Source of the DNA: Anniella stebbinsi
Lineage: Eukaryota; Chordata; Lepidosauria; Squamata; Anniellidae
Direction of reading: 5' to 3'
Assembly: GCA_029215795.1 (NCBI GenBank)
Contig: JARDYH010000007.1
Coordinates: 103,493,263-103,557,262 of the forward strand
Length of the DNA: 64,000 bases
Shown: positions 11,954 to 26,900 of the stretch, piece by piece
Layout of the letters: the number at the start of each line of letters is the position of its first letter
Position numbering within the stretch: the first letter of the stretch is position 1
The notes under the pieces: generated by a model
The model's input: the letters and a program-made list of their open reading frames with translations, nothing else
Databases searched by the model: none
What the model was told of the DNA's origin: nothing
Position numbers and translations under genes: made by a program

Positions 11954-14900
11954 CTGGTGATGGCAAGAACACACTTCATTAGATCCAAAATTCAGCAGAA
12001 ATCCCCAAACACATTCAAGGGACTATAAAGCACCAAAAACAACGTGTTACAATTGTTATTATCTCACAGACACGAGGCAAAGTAAGGGACTAGTCCCGCT
12101 ACCAATTGCTTGTTACGAATTCAGCCTCAACTATTAGCAGACAAGTAGAAAGCTGCAACTGCACGATCCCCACAAAAAGCCAACAGTAGCCTCGTTTAGG
12201 CCTTATGAAAAATGCCAAATTCCTGTTATTAGGCCAACCAAAATATCACAAAATAGTGTGTAAGCTTTTAGATTCTCCAAAACTCTTCATCAGACTAGAT
12301 GGCAAATAAGGGTGGGAGTGGGGGGAGGAGAGCTGGCAGATGTTGAAGCCACAGAGGCTGAATTAGCTAGCCTCCAAATTAATTAGTTGTAAAACGAAAT
12401 GTGGGAAGTGTTAGCAGACATTCAGATTAAGTACTGGGATAGTTTCAGATTACACCTAGGATTGTTCCTGCGACTCTTGGGATAAAGTAACAAACTTCAT
12501 CCCTTCTTGATGATATAAAATCTAGGCGTTACCCATATCTGTCTCCATCCCCAGCAGAGATTTCAGATTTTTTCTTATGGCCAAGGCAGCTACCTTTATT
12601 TTGTACGTGACTGGGAGAGTATCAAATTTAACTGTTCAACAGCAGGATCCTAAACTAGAGGAAGAGGATTTTATACCACCTGAAAATGGAACTTTATTAT
12701 CTGAAGAAACACTCCTTCCTTGGGTTCTATTTAATTTATGACTCATACCACCTAACGTTACCTCTAACTTCGTTAATATAAAACTTCCACCCATCAAGGA
12801 GCCATGTTTTGCCAAATGCTAAAGACAGATCCCTAATATTATTGCCCTAATTATGGCAAGAACCCCATGGCTGATATTTGACCTCCAAAATTCTTTTGCC
12901 TGACTGCAGCCTCTACAAAACAGAATACATTTGAATCCTTGGTGAGAACCACATATGGCATAAAACAACGCTATGGGCTAGATCCAATCATCATGCAGGC
13001 GAAGGTCTGTTCGGGCAACAGGATTTCTCAGTCCTCTCCTTCTCCTGTGCTCACCTTGTACCCTCAAATCTGTTCTAGGGCCCCCAACCCACCAGAGCCG
13101 ATATGGGGGGGGGGGGTGCACAGGGGAAATGTGTTACACCAATCGTTTCCTTCCCACTGGTAGAACACTGCCACTGGAAACAACCCAGCGCATAGGAAAC
13201 AACCCACATTTGTGATTAACTAGGCTCCCCATACTCATTAACTAGTCACTTCAGAAAAGAGACAGCAGAAAACATCCAGCTTTGTAAGCAGAAAGGAGGA
13301 GTTTTGGGGGTGGGTGGGAATCCTTGTTGCTGTATAGGAGACTAGACCAGATCTGGATAGATCTCCTTTTGTGGAAGCTTAACAGTCTGCTTTGATTGGC
13401 AATCCTGCCTGTGGAATGAATGGGGGGAGTAATCCACCTCAAGATAACCTCCTTCACTGAGGGAGAAAACTACCTTTTCTTATGTAACTTTCCCACTGAA
13501 TTCGAAAGACCGTGTATCCATAACAGAACACTTAAACACACAGGCTTATCTCGAGGTTGAAAAACAGCACTTCACAATTCCTGAGAGGCAATGACAAGTG
13601 TATTCACGTCATCATAAATGAAGGCGCCCGTGCACACAAGAATATTTTCTGATCTTTCTTTGGAAAAGCAGAAATCTAGACTCTTCTTTAGGGCCTGCTG
13701 CATTTCATAAACCTATTGCCAGTGTGGAGAAGGCAGAGCAAATGATTCACCTGGCCATCATTCCCAGAAGCATGATGGCAGCATGGCATTCCAACTTCGA
13801 ACACTGTGATTTCTCTGTAAACTGTTCCCAGAGCAGCTGGACCACACTAGGTTTTATTTCATCTTTTTGCACAAACTCAGAGATCTAGGAAACCACAAAG
13901 GTTATTAGGAAAGGAAAGCAAGTAATTGTTTTGAAAAACAAAACATTATCTTCCCTGCTCTCAGCATAAAGATTATATCCCCAACTCACAAGTGGTACAT
14001 CCTGTTTCCAGCAATGGCTAGTAAGATGCTTCTGGGAAGCCACGAACAGGGCACGAAGGCAAACACCCTCCTCCTGTTTATCCCCAGCAGCTGATATTCA
14101 GAGGAACTCAGCTTTCTAACACAAAGGTCCCATTTAACTAATGGCCAGTGACTTTGTCTTATCCCCTTTTCAAGGTATTTAAGCTGGGGGCAGCAAATTC
14201 TATAACTTAAGTAGGTGTTGCCGGAAGTAATTGGTCTATACTGAATCTACTGCCCTTCCAATTTCACTGGGTGCCCAGTCTTGTGGGTATTCGCCAACAT
14301 TGTGAGGAATTTTTCTCTCTCCACGTGGCTTATACATATTTATATTCTACTCTCATGTTTTTACTTAGTTGTGTTCCCCCCCTGAAATGAGGAATAACCT
14401 AGTGTACTTACTGCTGTCCCATATCAGCACAAACAGCACATTTAACCAACTTGAAATTGTACCACAAGAGTCCTAACATCATCTGTGTTCGATTAAGTTC
14501 CCAAAGAGATCCAAAAGCTCAAGAAAAAGCTCACAGAAAAATATGCCAGGCAGGCAATGACAGGGCCGGCCCACCAACGACATGGCCTGATACAGGTGCA
14601 TCAGAGGCAATGTGGAATGGGGAAAGCGATGAATTATGCTGCTCTCCCCATCCAAAGGACCCACCACTGACAGGCTGGCCAGCCCCTTACTGTCTCCCTC
14701 CTGTTGCGCCTCCTCCGCCCACCTGCATACATGCTCGCTCGCTGGCCAGTTGCTTCCACTTTCTTCCCCAGCTGCAGGAACCTCCACTGAGCAAGGAGGG
14801 AGGAGGAGCTGCCACCGCTGCCATCACCACCACCCTCCAGAAGAAGTGAGGCGGTGGTGCCAGTGCCAGGATACCTTGCGCTGGGCCTGAATAACAATAC

Positions 14901-17900
14901 TGTCCATTTGGGAGGGCAGATTGTGTTAAGAATCCAATTTGAGATGTCTTGAATTAATAAAGCTGATGATAGGACTCTAAAGATGCTTATAAAGAAAGAC
15001 AAGACACACAAGAGTGAGTTGGTTACAGGGGGGAAAACTCACGATTTCTCCAAGACACTGAATAGTCCCCAGTGATGCATCTACCATGAGGAGGGAGAGA
15101 GACCGCACCAAGTTCTGGGCACGAGTCCTGTGTAGACGCAGGAAGATTTTTTTTTTTTAAAAAAAGGGCTGACATTGTGAGATCTCACCTAAGAGCCAGC
15201 AGTCTTGATTGCAAAGCCTTAAAAAAGGGTGAATGGGGACTATGCCCAAGCAAGCAACTTTAGGTATGCCCATAACCAGAGAATTCATTTAGGGGGAGAA
15301 GGCATCTTGAGAGCACAGGCTAGCTGTTCATTTAATCTGGATTCCTTGTTCTATGGGACCAAAGAGCCTACCCAGGAGAATGATAGGCTTAAGTCTAACA
15401 AATAAAGCATGACTAATAAGTGATGCTTAGCCCCACAGGAATAGTATGCTTAATTGTCACTGCACACTGCATTCTCTCCACAAACTCCCTCCCTTACTAC
15501 GCCCAAGATAAGAGAATGCTCAATCTGGTCTGCTGTGGTTAGTGGAACAGGATCAGCCAAACCTTTCAGAATCTCCACTAGGGTTCAGATAGAGCCTCTT
15601 GTAGGCATCCAAAACAGCTTCTCTGATTCCTGGTTCCTTAGACCATATGAGCGGAAGCATCCGGCGAACTCCAAGAACAGCCTGAGGGATGCCAAACTGA
15701 GAGACGATCACAAAGAATTCAATCGTTTCTTGCACAACTGAAAAGGAAGAGAAGAGTGGGGGAAGGCAGTTTATAGAGCAGCTTAGGTCGATACTGCAGC
15801 CACCTGCATCCCCTGAGAGCCGCTAGCTTCCCTCTGCTCTTCGCCAATGCTGCAGGGCACTTGCAGACCCCTGCAGTGAGCCGTGCAGGGTCTCACATGG
15901 CCGAGTGGGCAATCCACCGGGATTGGCAGCAGTGAGGCCATGAGCACCCGTCGCTCTCCGACCCTAGTAGGACATTCCCTCCCTGCCAAGGCATGCTGGG
16001 AGTTGTAGGCTTTTCTTCCCTGGACACAAGGGCTGTGCAGGACCTGGCAACTACTCTGTGACAGTCTCAGACATCCAAAGCCAAGGCTGAACGTTGCACA
16101 GCCCTAGTTAAGGAAGCAGGCCTTTAACAGGCCAGCAATTCACAGTTTCACCTTGAAGCTATTTATTCCAGCTGGGTTAAGTCATCCCAGAGTGTGGGAT
16201 AGGTTACAGTTCTCCTGAGAAGCAAACCTGGCCTCCCTGTTTCTGGAAGGGAGAAGCCCACCCTTCTTCTGCATGCGTGTTATCCCTCTCCTCAGGAAGT
16301 TTAGAGTGAGAAGCTTGTAAGATCCAATCTATAGGATTTGCTCTTCGCTCTCGCTTTAATGAGCAAGGAGTGGAGTCAGCTTGGAGAAACGTATGGTTCA
16401 GGAATGGCCTTTTGTACGTTGTTGGGCCCCCCCAAAGTACAATTCAGTTTGTGACAGAGGCCTACTCTTGTCAGCTGAAGAGAAGTGTGAACTTTATATC
16501 CTGCACACATTTTCTATCAATAAAATCATCATTTTGCACAAGTGGCTTTGTTTCATCTTGGTAATCAAAATAATCTACTTTGACTGGAATCAAACCCCCA
16601 GATCAAGACAATTTTAAGATGCTTTTAAAAACATTTGATTGGCTGTCTAATTACAATAACCTATTTATATTGGCTGCCATATAAATAGGCCCTACAGTCA
16701 ATGCCCACTCTCCAAATCTTCTATTAATAGATCTTGTCCACAGATCGTCTGCAACCAAGAAGCTCCTCCTGTTACAGGTGCACATTTCTGTCAAACTTGA
16801 TACTTGGGAAGCAGATAAAGATCCCTCTACAAAGCAGATACTTAAAAAAAAATCACATGCGTGTGAATTCTGCACTATAGGATTCCTGCGCTACTCATAC
16901 AATTGTATCCATCTGTTGTGTGGATGGTAAAAGACAGACACTTCAGGATAGTGTTTATAAGACAGGAAGGACAATGGTCAAGCATACATGCGTTAACAGG
17001 GACTGGCCAACAAGACATTACGCCAGTACTTTTCCCAGCTTTGCTGCCTGCCGGGCCAGGGCCTAATTCAAAGTGCCGGTATTAACATTCAAAGCCCAAA
17101 ACAGCTTGGGCTAGGTTATCTGAAGGAATACCTCATCCCTTATGTACCTGCTCAGACCCCAAGATCATCTTCAGGGGTCCTTCTTTGTGAACCCCTGCCA
17201 AAGGAAGTGAGGCAAGTGGCTACCCAGTAGGGCCTTTTCTGCTGTGGCACCCCAGCTGTGGCATGAGCTCCCTAGAGAGGTTTGCTTAGCACCTACGTTA
17301 TACTCTTTTCGACACCAGGTGAAGACCTTTTCGTTTTCCCAGTATAACATTTTACCATCCTACCCTTTTAACTTTGTTTTAAATCTCTGCATTGCTGCTC
17401 AGTTTTATTCTCATTGTACTTTTATAGTGTGGTTTAAGTTTTATAGTGTGGTTTAAGTTCTACACTTAAATTGTACTTTACAGTTTTAATTTTTGTGAAC
17501 CACCCGGAGAGCTTTGGCTATTGGGCGGTATAGTAACACAGGAAATAAATAAATAGCTCTAACTTTTCCAAGATTCCTGTCTACATCCTTGGGCTCTAAA
17601 AATGGGAACGTATACTATATAAATCAGTTGAACTACAGATTCATCTATGAGTTCTAGTTTTCTAAATATGGAGATTTTCTGAGGGTGAGGGTCTGAGCAC
17701 TAAAACATATGAATCCTTACCTATAAGCTAAAGTGATACAGTCCAAGCACAGCTTTTCTGTGTGATGAGCTGTGGGTCTGCAGAGTCCCTAAAATGCCAG
17801 AAATGGATTTTAAGAAGTACATATTCAAAGTTTCTGATGCTTCAAGTTTTCAGATGCTCCCTTCCATATATTATTCCAGACAGCAGAGTTCATTTGTGCA

Positions 17901-20900
17901 TGCCATGATTAGCCAAAACATTACAGAATCTGATGTGTGGTAGACCGGGGTGGGTGAGGCATCATTAAACTTACCAGAGACTGAGCTTTCATACATCAGT
18001 TTGGAGACCATGCTCAAGGCTTCAGTGATTTTTGCAGAAAAGCTGTAGGCATCCTGTAAGTATTGAACTAGCATCTCCTGCTTTACCAATTCTGCCAGCG
18101 GCTCCTTCTCCTCTCGTGTTTGCTCTTCATTCCCAGTATTACCTGTACCATTTGCGGATTCTTGAACACGGCCTTCAGTCTGGGAACCTACACAGCAAAA
18201 CCAGGGAGCAAGTTGACGCAGTTCCAACCTCCTGGTCTCGTACAGACCAAGCACATTTAGACCCATGTTGTAATGGTGTCTTTTTCATCCCATTGCAAGC
18301 AGAGCCTGGTGAAACAGTGATTCCAGACAAACAGTCACTGCCGAAGGGAAGCAGGGGTCAATTTAAATATGATCATGTTAGCCACTTTAGTTTGGTCTAA
18401 TTTCATCAAAAGGGGGGTCAAATCCCCTATATCTTACTTCTCTGGCTGCTATTGCTGCAAGGTGCTTCCCCCCCCCCCCCCCCCCAATCCAGGCAAATGA
18501 GTTATACAGACACTGGGCTAAGGGGAAGGAGGAGCTTGGGTGGCCGACTGCAGAGAGTTATGGTGAAGGAGGGAGGGGTTCAGCTCCTTACCCTTTTGAT
18601 TTTGAAAGTTAGACCTCCCGACATCCACTTTATAAGTGAAGGGAAAAGACATGCGATCAAACAAGCATCGCTGTCATGGACGTATGTTGCGGGAATATTT
18701 CAGGTATGATCATACCAATAGCTTGTGATAACAACATTTAAATAATTGAGAAACTAATATTGATTTCATGCTTCTAATAAACACATGTATCTGTTCTCCT
18801 GTAAGATAGAACCAGCAATGTACTAGCTAGATGTGTTAAGCCTTCACCATAATGAACTTTGGTCCACTAGCAACTATATGCATTCTGTATTGTTTTAGTT
18901 TATCTTGACCTCCATCATTCATATGTGGCGCCTTTCTCTGTTTTGACTTAGAGACAAATTACATCATTCCTATGTACTACCCTGTATTATTGTAAACTTT
19001 CCCTTAGTGCAAAGGTGATTCAGTACAAAAGGCTAGATATGCTAATTCTGATGTTTCCAGTTTCCTATATAAGAGTGATACCCAATATACTTAATTCAGT
19101 CAGAGGTCTATCTCTGGCTCCCTCAGCTGATGTGTCTTCTTCAATAAACATACCTTTACGAAACCATACATGAGTATCTTTGGTCTCCACTGTAAACTGA
19201 GTTTAGTTGCTTGCATGAATATAACTCCTTTGAAGTGATTAGGTGGGATGTCACTGATCTATGGGAGGTCCCTTCCCATCTTAGAGTTATTCATCCCTAG
19301 TCTACATTTAGGCCAGTTACTGTATCAAAGCATTATAAAGGATTAGAGTAAAGATCTTTCTCATAAGGGATCTGTGACAATAAATGACCCCTTTCTCATA
19401 AGAGGGAGTCATAGGCCTCCCTGGGGGACTCAAATTCCTGCCACAATTTATCTAGTTTGGCCCTGGGAAAGAGAAGCTTTTTCTTCTGTGAACAGTGGAA
19501 CCAACCCAGTGACAAAAGTTAATTGGAGCATCAGCTGATGGTTACCTAGGTAAAATGTTCTCAACATGCTCAAGGTAAGAGCTTCATCACCCTTTGTTCT
19601 TGGGCTGTTGAAGGGCTCCACCCCTTGGAAATGGTTTATGCCTTCTTGAGTCAGCCGGATCGCATCCCTGCATTGGGAGATACCACAGCAATGCTAAACA
19701 CAATCCAACCACCCTTCTCGTATGCATCCAACTTACTTATGGGAAATGAAGGGTACTTCAATAATGAAGGGTACCTCATGTGACTATATGAATTATGCAA
19801 GGTCCCAAGGAATGCCTTCTACTGTGATCAGAAGGACCCATATCCCTCCCGGCTTTACTCACTTGTAGTTGGATTTTCTCAAGAGCTGGACAACACTGTT
19901 GACTAACTGTGCTGGGTCCCCCATCTCCAGCTCATTCATCTCTTCTTCCAGTGGCTGTGAATCAAGACAACTCCTCAAAGTTGCCTGGAGCTCGGGTTGC
20001 ATTGCTTCCCACTCTTCCTCTGGGGAGATCACCACCACTATGAGGGGAAAAGAAAGGTCAGATACAGCCTTCCATCCCCATAATGATTAACAGCACTTAA
20101 TGGAGACTTTGAACACTATGGAGCCAGGAAATATAGAGTTCAGACAGTGATTACATCTTTTATCCCAATATTATTGGGTGATTTTAAAGTAACTATAAAC
20201 CATGTGAAGAACTTGTGGGATAGGAGTTTGAAAATGTAACAGAAATGTAACTATTGCTCTGTTGCACTTCATCTATTCATTCTACAGAGTTCTCCTCCAC
20301 ATGTTCATGACACTGAACTGACTTTTATTTAGGTGTGTTCACACTACTTTCCTTAATTTGCCACTTATGTGGAGAACGTGGCATTGGATTCCTGCCAGCT
20401 TCTCCAGCTGCAGCCATGGGAAGAGTAAATGAAAGTAGATTTTGAATTCCGCACCCTGTAAGTTTTGGCTACAAGTTTCCATTAACCTGATTTAAAATGA
20501 AATCTAAACGCAATACAAACTGTCTCTAAAATGACCAAACTGCAGAGAAACACAATTTTGGCCTATAACTACCATCCCTTATTTATGGGGAATTTTCAGT
20601 CGCTTATCACAGCCCAATCTTATATATCTTTGTTCAGAAGAATGTACCACTTAATTGGAAACAGGTCCCATGGAGCAAAGGATTCCTCGGATTATATAAT
20701 CCAATGATCTTAAATTGTTACAGCAACCTCTTAGCAGGTGTCCACAAATGCTGGCTTGGCTTACTAGTTGGCCATGATTTGTGGTTGCCACTAATCCCCG
20801 CATCCCCAGCCTTGGGAGAGAAGCAGGATTTTTCTAATTTGTGCAGGATATGAACAGGGAATCTTTCATGTGCCCCACATTCCAGGAACTATGGGAGAAA

Positions 20901-23900
20901 TTACTCCTATAGTGCTTATTCATCTAGACTGGGCTACAGGCACAGAGCTGAAGGAACAGTCACCCACCATCTAAAGACACCTCTGCTGGAGCACAAGGAT
21001 ATTACAAAAGCACTCAACACTTTCGACTGGTTCTCTTGGGAATATGCCTGATTCTGAAGCAGCTATGTACTTATGAACAGGGCCCGTGGTTTCATAATAC
21101 AGGAAGATGGTCATAAACACACATTGATTACACATTTCTTAAGGCAGGGGTGGGGAACCTTTTTGGATCTGGGGGTCAGATTGCCTCTCCTGTGGGCCAA
21201 TACCATCAGGGGCAGGGCTGACTGGAGCTCCTGTTGAAGAGCCAGCTTCGCTCCACCCAGGCTTTCCCCGTGAGATGGCCAAATTTGGCCTGTGGTCTTG
21301 AGGCTCCCCATATCTATCTTAAGGTGCACTAAAACATCCTTTACATGGGCCTTCTTGGAGCTGTAGGTACAATATTAAATACCAGGGGTCCCCTAGTGCT
21401 AGAGCCTATAGGAGGAGTCTGCCTTTCCTCTTACTCTGCTCCCGCCTTTGCATACTTTTCTTCCATTCTGCTCCCCACGCCTTTTCCTTCCTATGTCTGG
21501 TTTTGCCCACATCGCCCCAGCCCCCCCACATGTCAAAGAGCTGCGGAACAAGGGGAAAAAAGCACATTACCAACTGTGGTTCTGCAGCTGTTCATTTCCT
21601 GAAGTTTCCGCTTCTCCTTCTCAAGCAGCTGTGTTAAGTCTGTGCAGCTCAACTATGAATTTGAGGAGAACGCTTGTTAATACAGTCAACTTTATCCCTC
21701 TCCAATTTCCCACTGTTCACAAATTTCATATCCCAATCTTGTAAGATCTGAGGTAACCTAATTCAAAAGCTGGAGAAAAATGTGTATGAGAGTGATGAGG
21801 GCCATTAGGGTGAGCCTTCTGATGGGACAGTCTGCGCTTTGTCACATTTCAAGGAACTCTATTGTGTTTCACAAGTTGCAAATGACTTGCCTCTTTTCAG
21901 TTGATTGTGTGTTTGGGACAGAAATCAAAATTGGGGGAAATATTAGCGTACCATTTAAAATTCTTCTTCAATAAAATATTAAGAAACAAGCAAACGAAAT
22001 ACCTTACAGGAGAAAGGATTGTTGGAAAGGAACGCAGCCAGAAGTTGAATAGCATTCTTAACCACAGTTACAGTTCTGTCCTGTAGCCGGCCCACAGCCA
22101 GGCACACTACAGCCTGGAATCGAGTTAAGGGCAGGGCCTACAGCAAGGAGGGAAGAGAAGAGAGACTAAGCAGGTGTAATGGTAGAAATGGCAAACAAAT
22201 ATTTCTTTAGCAGGACCAACGCAACTTGTTTTCCAACATTGTTTAGGCAATAGCACTGTCCCTGCTGGAAAGTGACCTCTCTCTGGACACATATAGGCAA
22301 GGGAGAGGACACTTCCCAGTGGGAATTGTGTTCCTACCCTTTTAATTATGGAAACGAAGGCCTCCAAAAATGCTCACCTCAAGAGCCTTTCCCCCCTCCC
22401 CTCAGAGCTCACTTTTTGTTGCACGATTCGGGTGAAGAGCTGCAATACACGACTGCGCACAAACCCATTAACATCACATGTGTGCGCCTGCAGGGTATCC
22501 AGGAACTGATCCCTTGTGTTCCTGGCAGCTTCTTCCAGCTGCTCTCCATTCAGCACCTGCAGCAGCACCTCTGCCATAGCAGCCAAAATGGCATTGCGCA
22601 TCCCATAGTTCTGCAAAACAACAATACTATTTAGAAGGGCATTCCTCTCGGCAGTTTCCACATCTTGCAACTCAAGAGGATAAGAAGCTTTGGAGGCCAA
22701 TGTCACAAGGAAGCTTCAAATGTGAAACAGGTTGAATTGCATCATCTATGCAGAATTCATAGGTCAAATACCCACTATAGCAGCAGCAGCTCTGTGCCAG
22801 ACTGGGCCTATTTGTCATGGGCTGCCAAATACTGCAGGGAAAAGGTGATCCAAAGTCAGAATCTGTTGGTGCAATACTTGGGGAGTTACTGGTGAGTCAC
22901 AACGCAGAGGCACAATCATAGCATTAAGAAGTGACCCCCTCCTTTTTTTGAATAGCTGAAAAGACATTTCAATACTGGCACATCTCCCCTCCACTGCTTG
23001 GTGTTCCACCTGCAGCACAAGCTTATGGCAAATGTGCACTCTGATTCCAAAGGAAATCCCACCAGGTTCAACACCACTGTTTCTAAGTAAACACCAGCAT
23101 GACTGGTGTCATATTAACAGACTTCATTAGTTGTGCATCACAGACTGATCTATATTTGAATCAGGCTCTTCTCTACAGGAAATCAAACAGAAGCATCAAC
23201 TCCCCTATTTCCCACTCTTAAGGAGAATGCTAAATTGCAAGATAGGGGAAAATTAAATATCCGAGTGCTTATTAATTTCTGCTTTAGAACATGCAAGATC
23301 ATTCTGATTCTGAGCACACGGAAACGCAACAAGGCAGACAAAATCATAAGAGATAGCAACTACACTGCTTTGACACGTGCTGATGGTTTGATGAGAGAGA
23401 ACCACCCCCTCATAGTCTCATTTACAAATCAAAGATGCAATTCTCAGGCCCAATGAAAGGCAGAAGTTATGCAGTCATAGTCAATATTTTGCAGGACCTC
23501 GCTCTGTGAGCAGTACCTCTCCATCCAGGTGATGCAGCAGGACACTCATGTTAGCCAGCACAATGGCTGGTGTTTGTTCAGCTAGTTCAGCAAGGAAGGC
23601 AGCGTAGCCCTTCACCCCTGAGGCTTCTCGGGCCAGCTCCTGAGGGCACTTCTGTCCAATCTCCCTGAACAGTGAATCAAGAGTCAGTGGCTGAAGCAGC
23701 TGCTGAGATTTGGTGGGGAAAGGGGCCAAAGAGCCCTTCTCACCTCAGTAACTCCCCCACAATGCTCTTCATACCGTACTCCTTGATCCACACACTCACA
23801 GCCTCCACGAACACTGGAGCCACATGTTCAAAGTGCTGAAGCATCTGCGTGACCTTCAGAGTGGCACCTAACAAAGATAGCTGTGGTAAGAGAACAGCCA

Positions 23901-26900
23901 TTTTCAATAAGAGAGTAGATAGGTTGATTTAGATATATAGTGTAGCAGGAGCTAGGCCAAACGGTACCACACGCTGCAGTAATTCTAAGAGAGAACAGCA
24001 GACTTACTGAGCATATGGTCATATCGTAGTAGAGCAACACCTAGCAGATGAATCACTGCCTCTCGCGAAGGTTGATGTCTCTGGAGGCCAATGCTAGGAT
24101 TTTCCAGGATGCGGTAACAACACCCAGTCACTAAACTGAAGAGAAAAATAAAGACAGGAATTAGAACAGGTGCATCTTCTACTTGGTAAACCAGAGCAAT
24201 GGAGAGATTTCAGTTAGCAGTAAGTTGGCAGCCTCCAAGGCCCACGTATGGCTAAAAATAAATAAAAGGTGAACTCTTTCTCCTTAGCTCAAGTTCAACT
24301 TGTTACGCTAACCGTTCCCTCCTCCTTGCAATTGATTGATCCCTGACACTTTCTTCCAATGGAACAAAGTATGCTTTCAAGGGCCTTGTCTGAACACATC
24401 TTCCCATCCAACCCCTTCCAGTATTCACACCTAACAAACTCTTCATCCACTGTTAAGCTATTCCACAATCGATGAAGGTCCAGCTGGAGTAACTGTGTGA
24501 GCAGCAGTAAGACTGCTCGCCTTTCCTCCTCCCAGAAAAAGTCTTCAGCCTGGCTCTTCTTGCTCTGTAAGGCAAATCCAGGAGATCAAATTCAGAAAGG
24601 GATGTGGGTAGGAGAGAAAAACCAAGCACATACAAATCACTTTCAGAATTTAGGTTCCACAGATTGAAAGAGCAGCTCTACACCCACTGGCCCCAGCTCC
24701 AGACTGTTGTGCATTTGACAGAAGTCAGAATCTACACACATTCAGCTGAATGCAAGTCCCTCATTCAGGCCTTCTGCCCAAAGTGCACAGTTCCAGGTCA
24801 GGTGATGTTGCATGTGGGGACAGTGTGCACAGTTCCAAGTAGTCTTTCAATGCGTGGAACCTAATTCCTGAAGAGAGCTACTTCTTTAGACTGTAAGTCA
24901 CAGGAGGAAAGGCATTCTTGTCTTCATGTTGCTCCCATGAGACACAACACTCCCAACTCCCTTCCCATCCTAGTTATCTAAGCCAAGAAAGAGAAGAACA
25001 AGCCCAGGGCTCAAAGCAATAGAGCTTTGCTGGAACTACTCCCGTCTATTGCCACAGAACTGGGTGGGAATGTTTTGCTGACTGGAGCAAGCCAGATGAA
25101 TTCTCCTCCACTGAAGGAGAATTCCCCAATTAGCAAAGTGGGACTTGGAGGGAAAGTTGTGGTCTGGCAGTATCCAATGAGGCAGGCTCAGTAAAAGAAA
25201 GGGAGTCTGCCACACAGAAAGTGAAAAAACAAACAAACATTGAAACCAGGCATACGACACCTCTCATAAGCTGCAGTCCCCAAGTCCTTATTGAAGTATT
25301 TACTCTGCAGTTTCATACAACTTGCAAGACTGACATTAATTTGACTTTGGGGCAACTGTCTTCAAAGAGAAAAGCATTTCCAAGCCCAGCAGATCTATGG
25401 ATTCAGTCTTCTACCTTCCTCTTGGAATCCAGTCCCACCAGGTTGCTCTTGCCAGTCTCTGTTTCAAAAGCCTCCACGAGCCATACTAGTACATAACAGT
25501 TCATTTTGAGAGTGTTAAGGTGAAGAGCACGAAGTGAAGGTAATAGGTCAGCACCATTCATGATGGATATCAAGACACTGGAGTGACTGGTCACAACTGT
25601 AGAGAGAAGTAGGAAGATATGATCACCAGGCATGTTCTTTGTACATATTTACCCTAATTGCAAATTTATCGCAGCTTTCAGATTACCAAAGACTTGTGCT
25701 CATGGTGCCTCAACAGCCATAACTCTGGCAACACTCAACAATCCATAACCCAGGCACACTAAGCTTGCCCTGTTCCCACTCATTTAAACACTCCTGGTAT
25801 TGCTTTTCAAAGAGATGGATAGCACTTCCAGACTAGAAGGCCGAAGGAATGGGACATCCTGTCGGTCTGCCCTTACAGTGAACACACATTACTCTGTATT
25901 GACCACCAAGATTACAGACCTTAATATGGGGAACAGGTTGAGGGAGCAGCCTGCCAATGAGGTCACATTTGCCTTGATATCATCATGAAGCTGCCAAAAA
26001 AGAAATCTTACTTCCCATGATGTCAAGGGGGTTCGCTCACCTTTCATCATCAGTTCTAGAGCATCTTCTTTAACTGTAGAATCCACAGTTCTGAAGTGGC
26101 TGCAGGGCAGAGACATGAAGTTAAAAAAATGCAACTAAGACCAAGAATCTGTTCAGGACTGCTCTTAATGACCATAAAGGTGAGCACAAACTTGTTTTAG
26201 CACCCAATGCACCCCAAAATGAAGTCTAAAGTTATTAATTTATTAGGTGCCACGAGGACTGGATTAACTTGGGAAACAGTTTTTCCAGGAATATTTGAGA
26301 AGTTTCCCTTAACACCTGTCAAGAATGCTGTTCAAAGCAGAATAGAAGTAATTTTCACAGAACATGATGGATTAAATTACTCATTTCAGAAGGAAAACTG
26401 AGTGATTGGTTAAATATTCATGGTATTCCCGAGGACTGCTTCGTTGATGTTTGCCTGTGTTGAGATAATCTCAAGATTGGCATAATTGTTTATTTTGCCA
26501 CAACAAAATACAAGACCTAGAGGGAGCTGAACTCATGGCAAAGTAGGGAAACTATTCTATATGAAGCACCCCTAGAATTTCATCATTTGTAAGGCAAAAT
26601 CAACCTTGGATGTAGTCTTATGCACCTTATAACCTTTCTGGTGAATGGTTAGAAGAATCCATTGGTCTTACAAACCCAGCTCTCAAGTTGTCAGAAATAG
26701 TAAAGAGCTTGGCAGTACCTCTGCTATTTTAAGACGAAGCACAGGGAAACACCATGGCTTCATTAGCAAAATGGCAAAAAAAAAGTTCAATATGTTTCTC
26801 TAATGTTTTGTTTTAAACTTTTCCATGTCTTCCTGGCTACTTTCTTCTTCAAACCTCATTACGAAGAAAAGGGCCCCAGGCAAGGAACTCCCAACCACAA

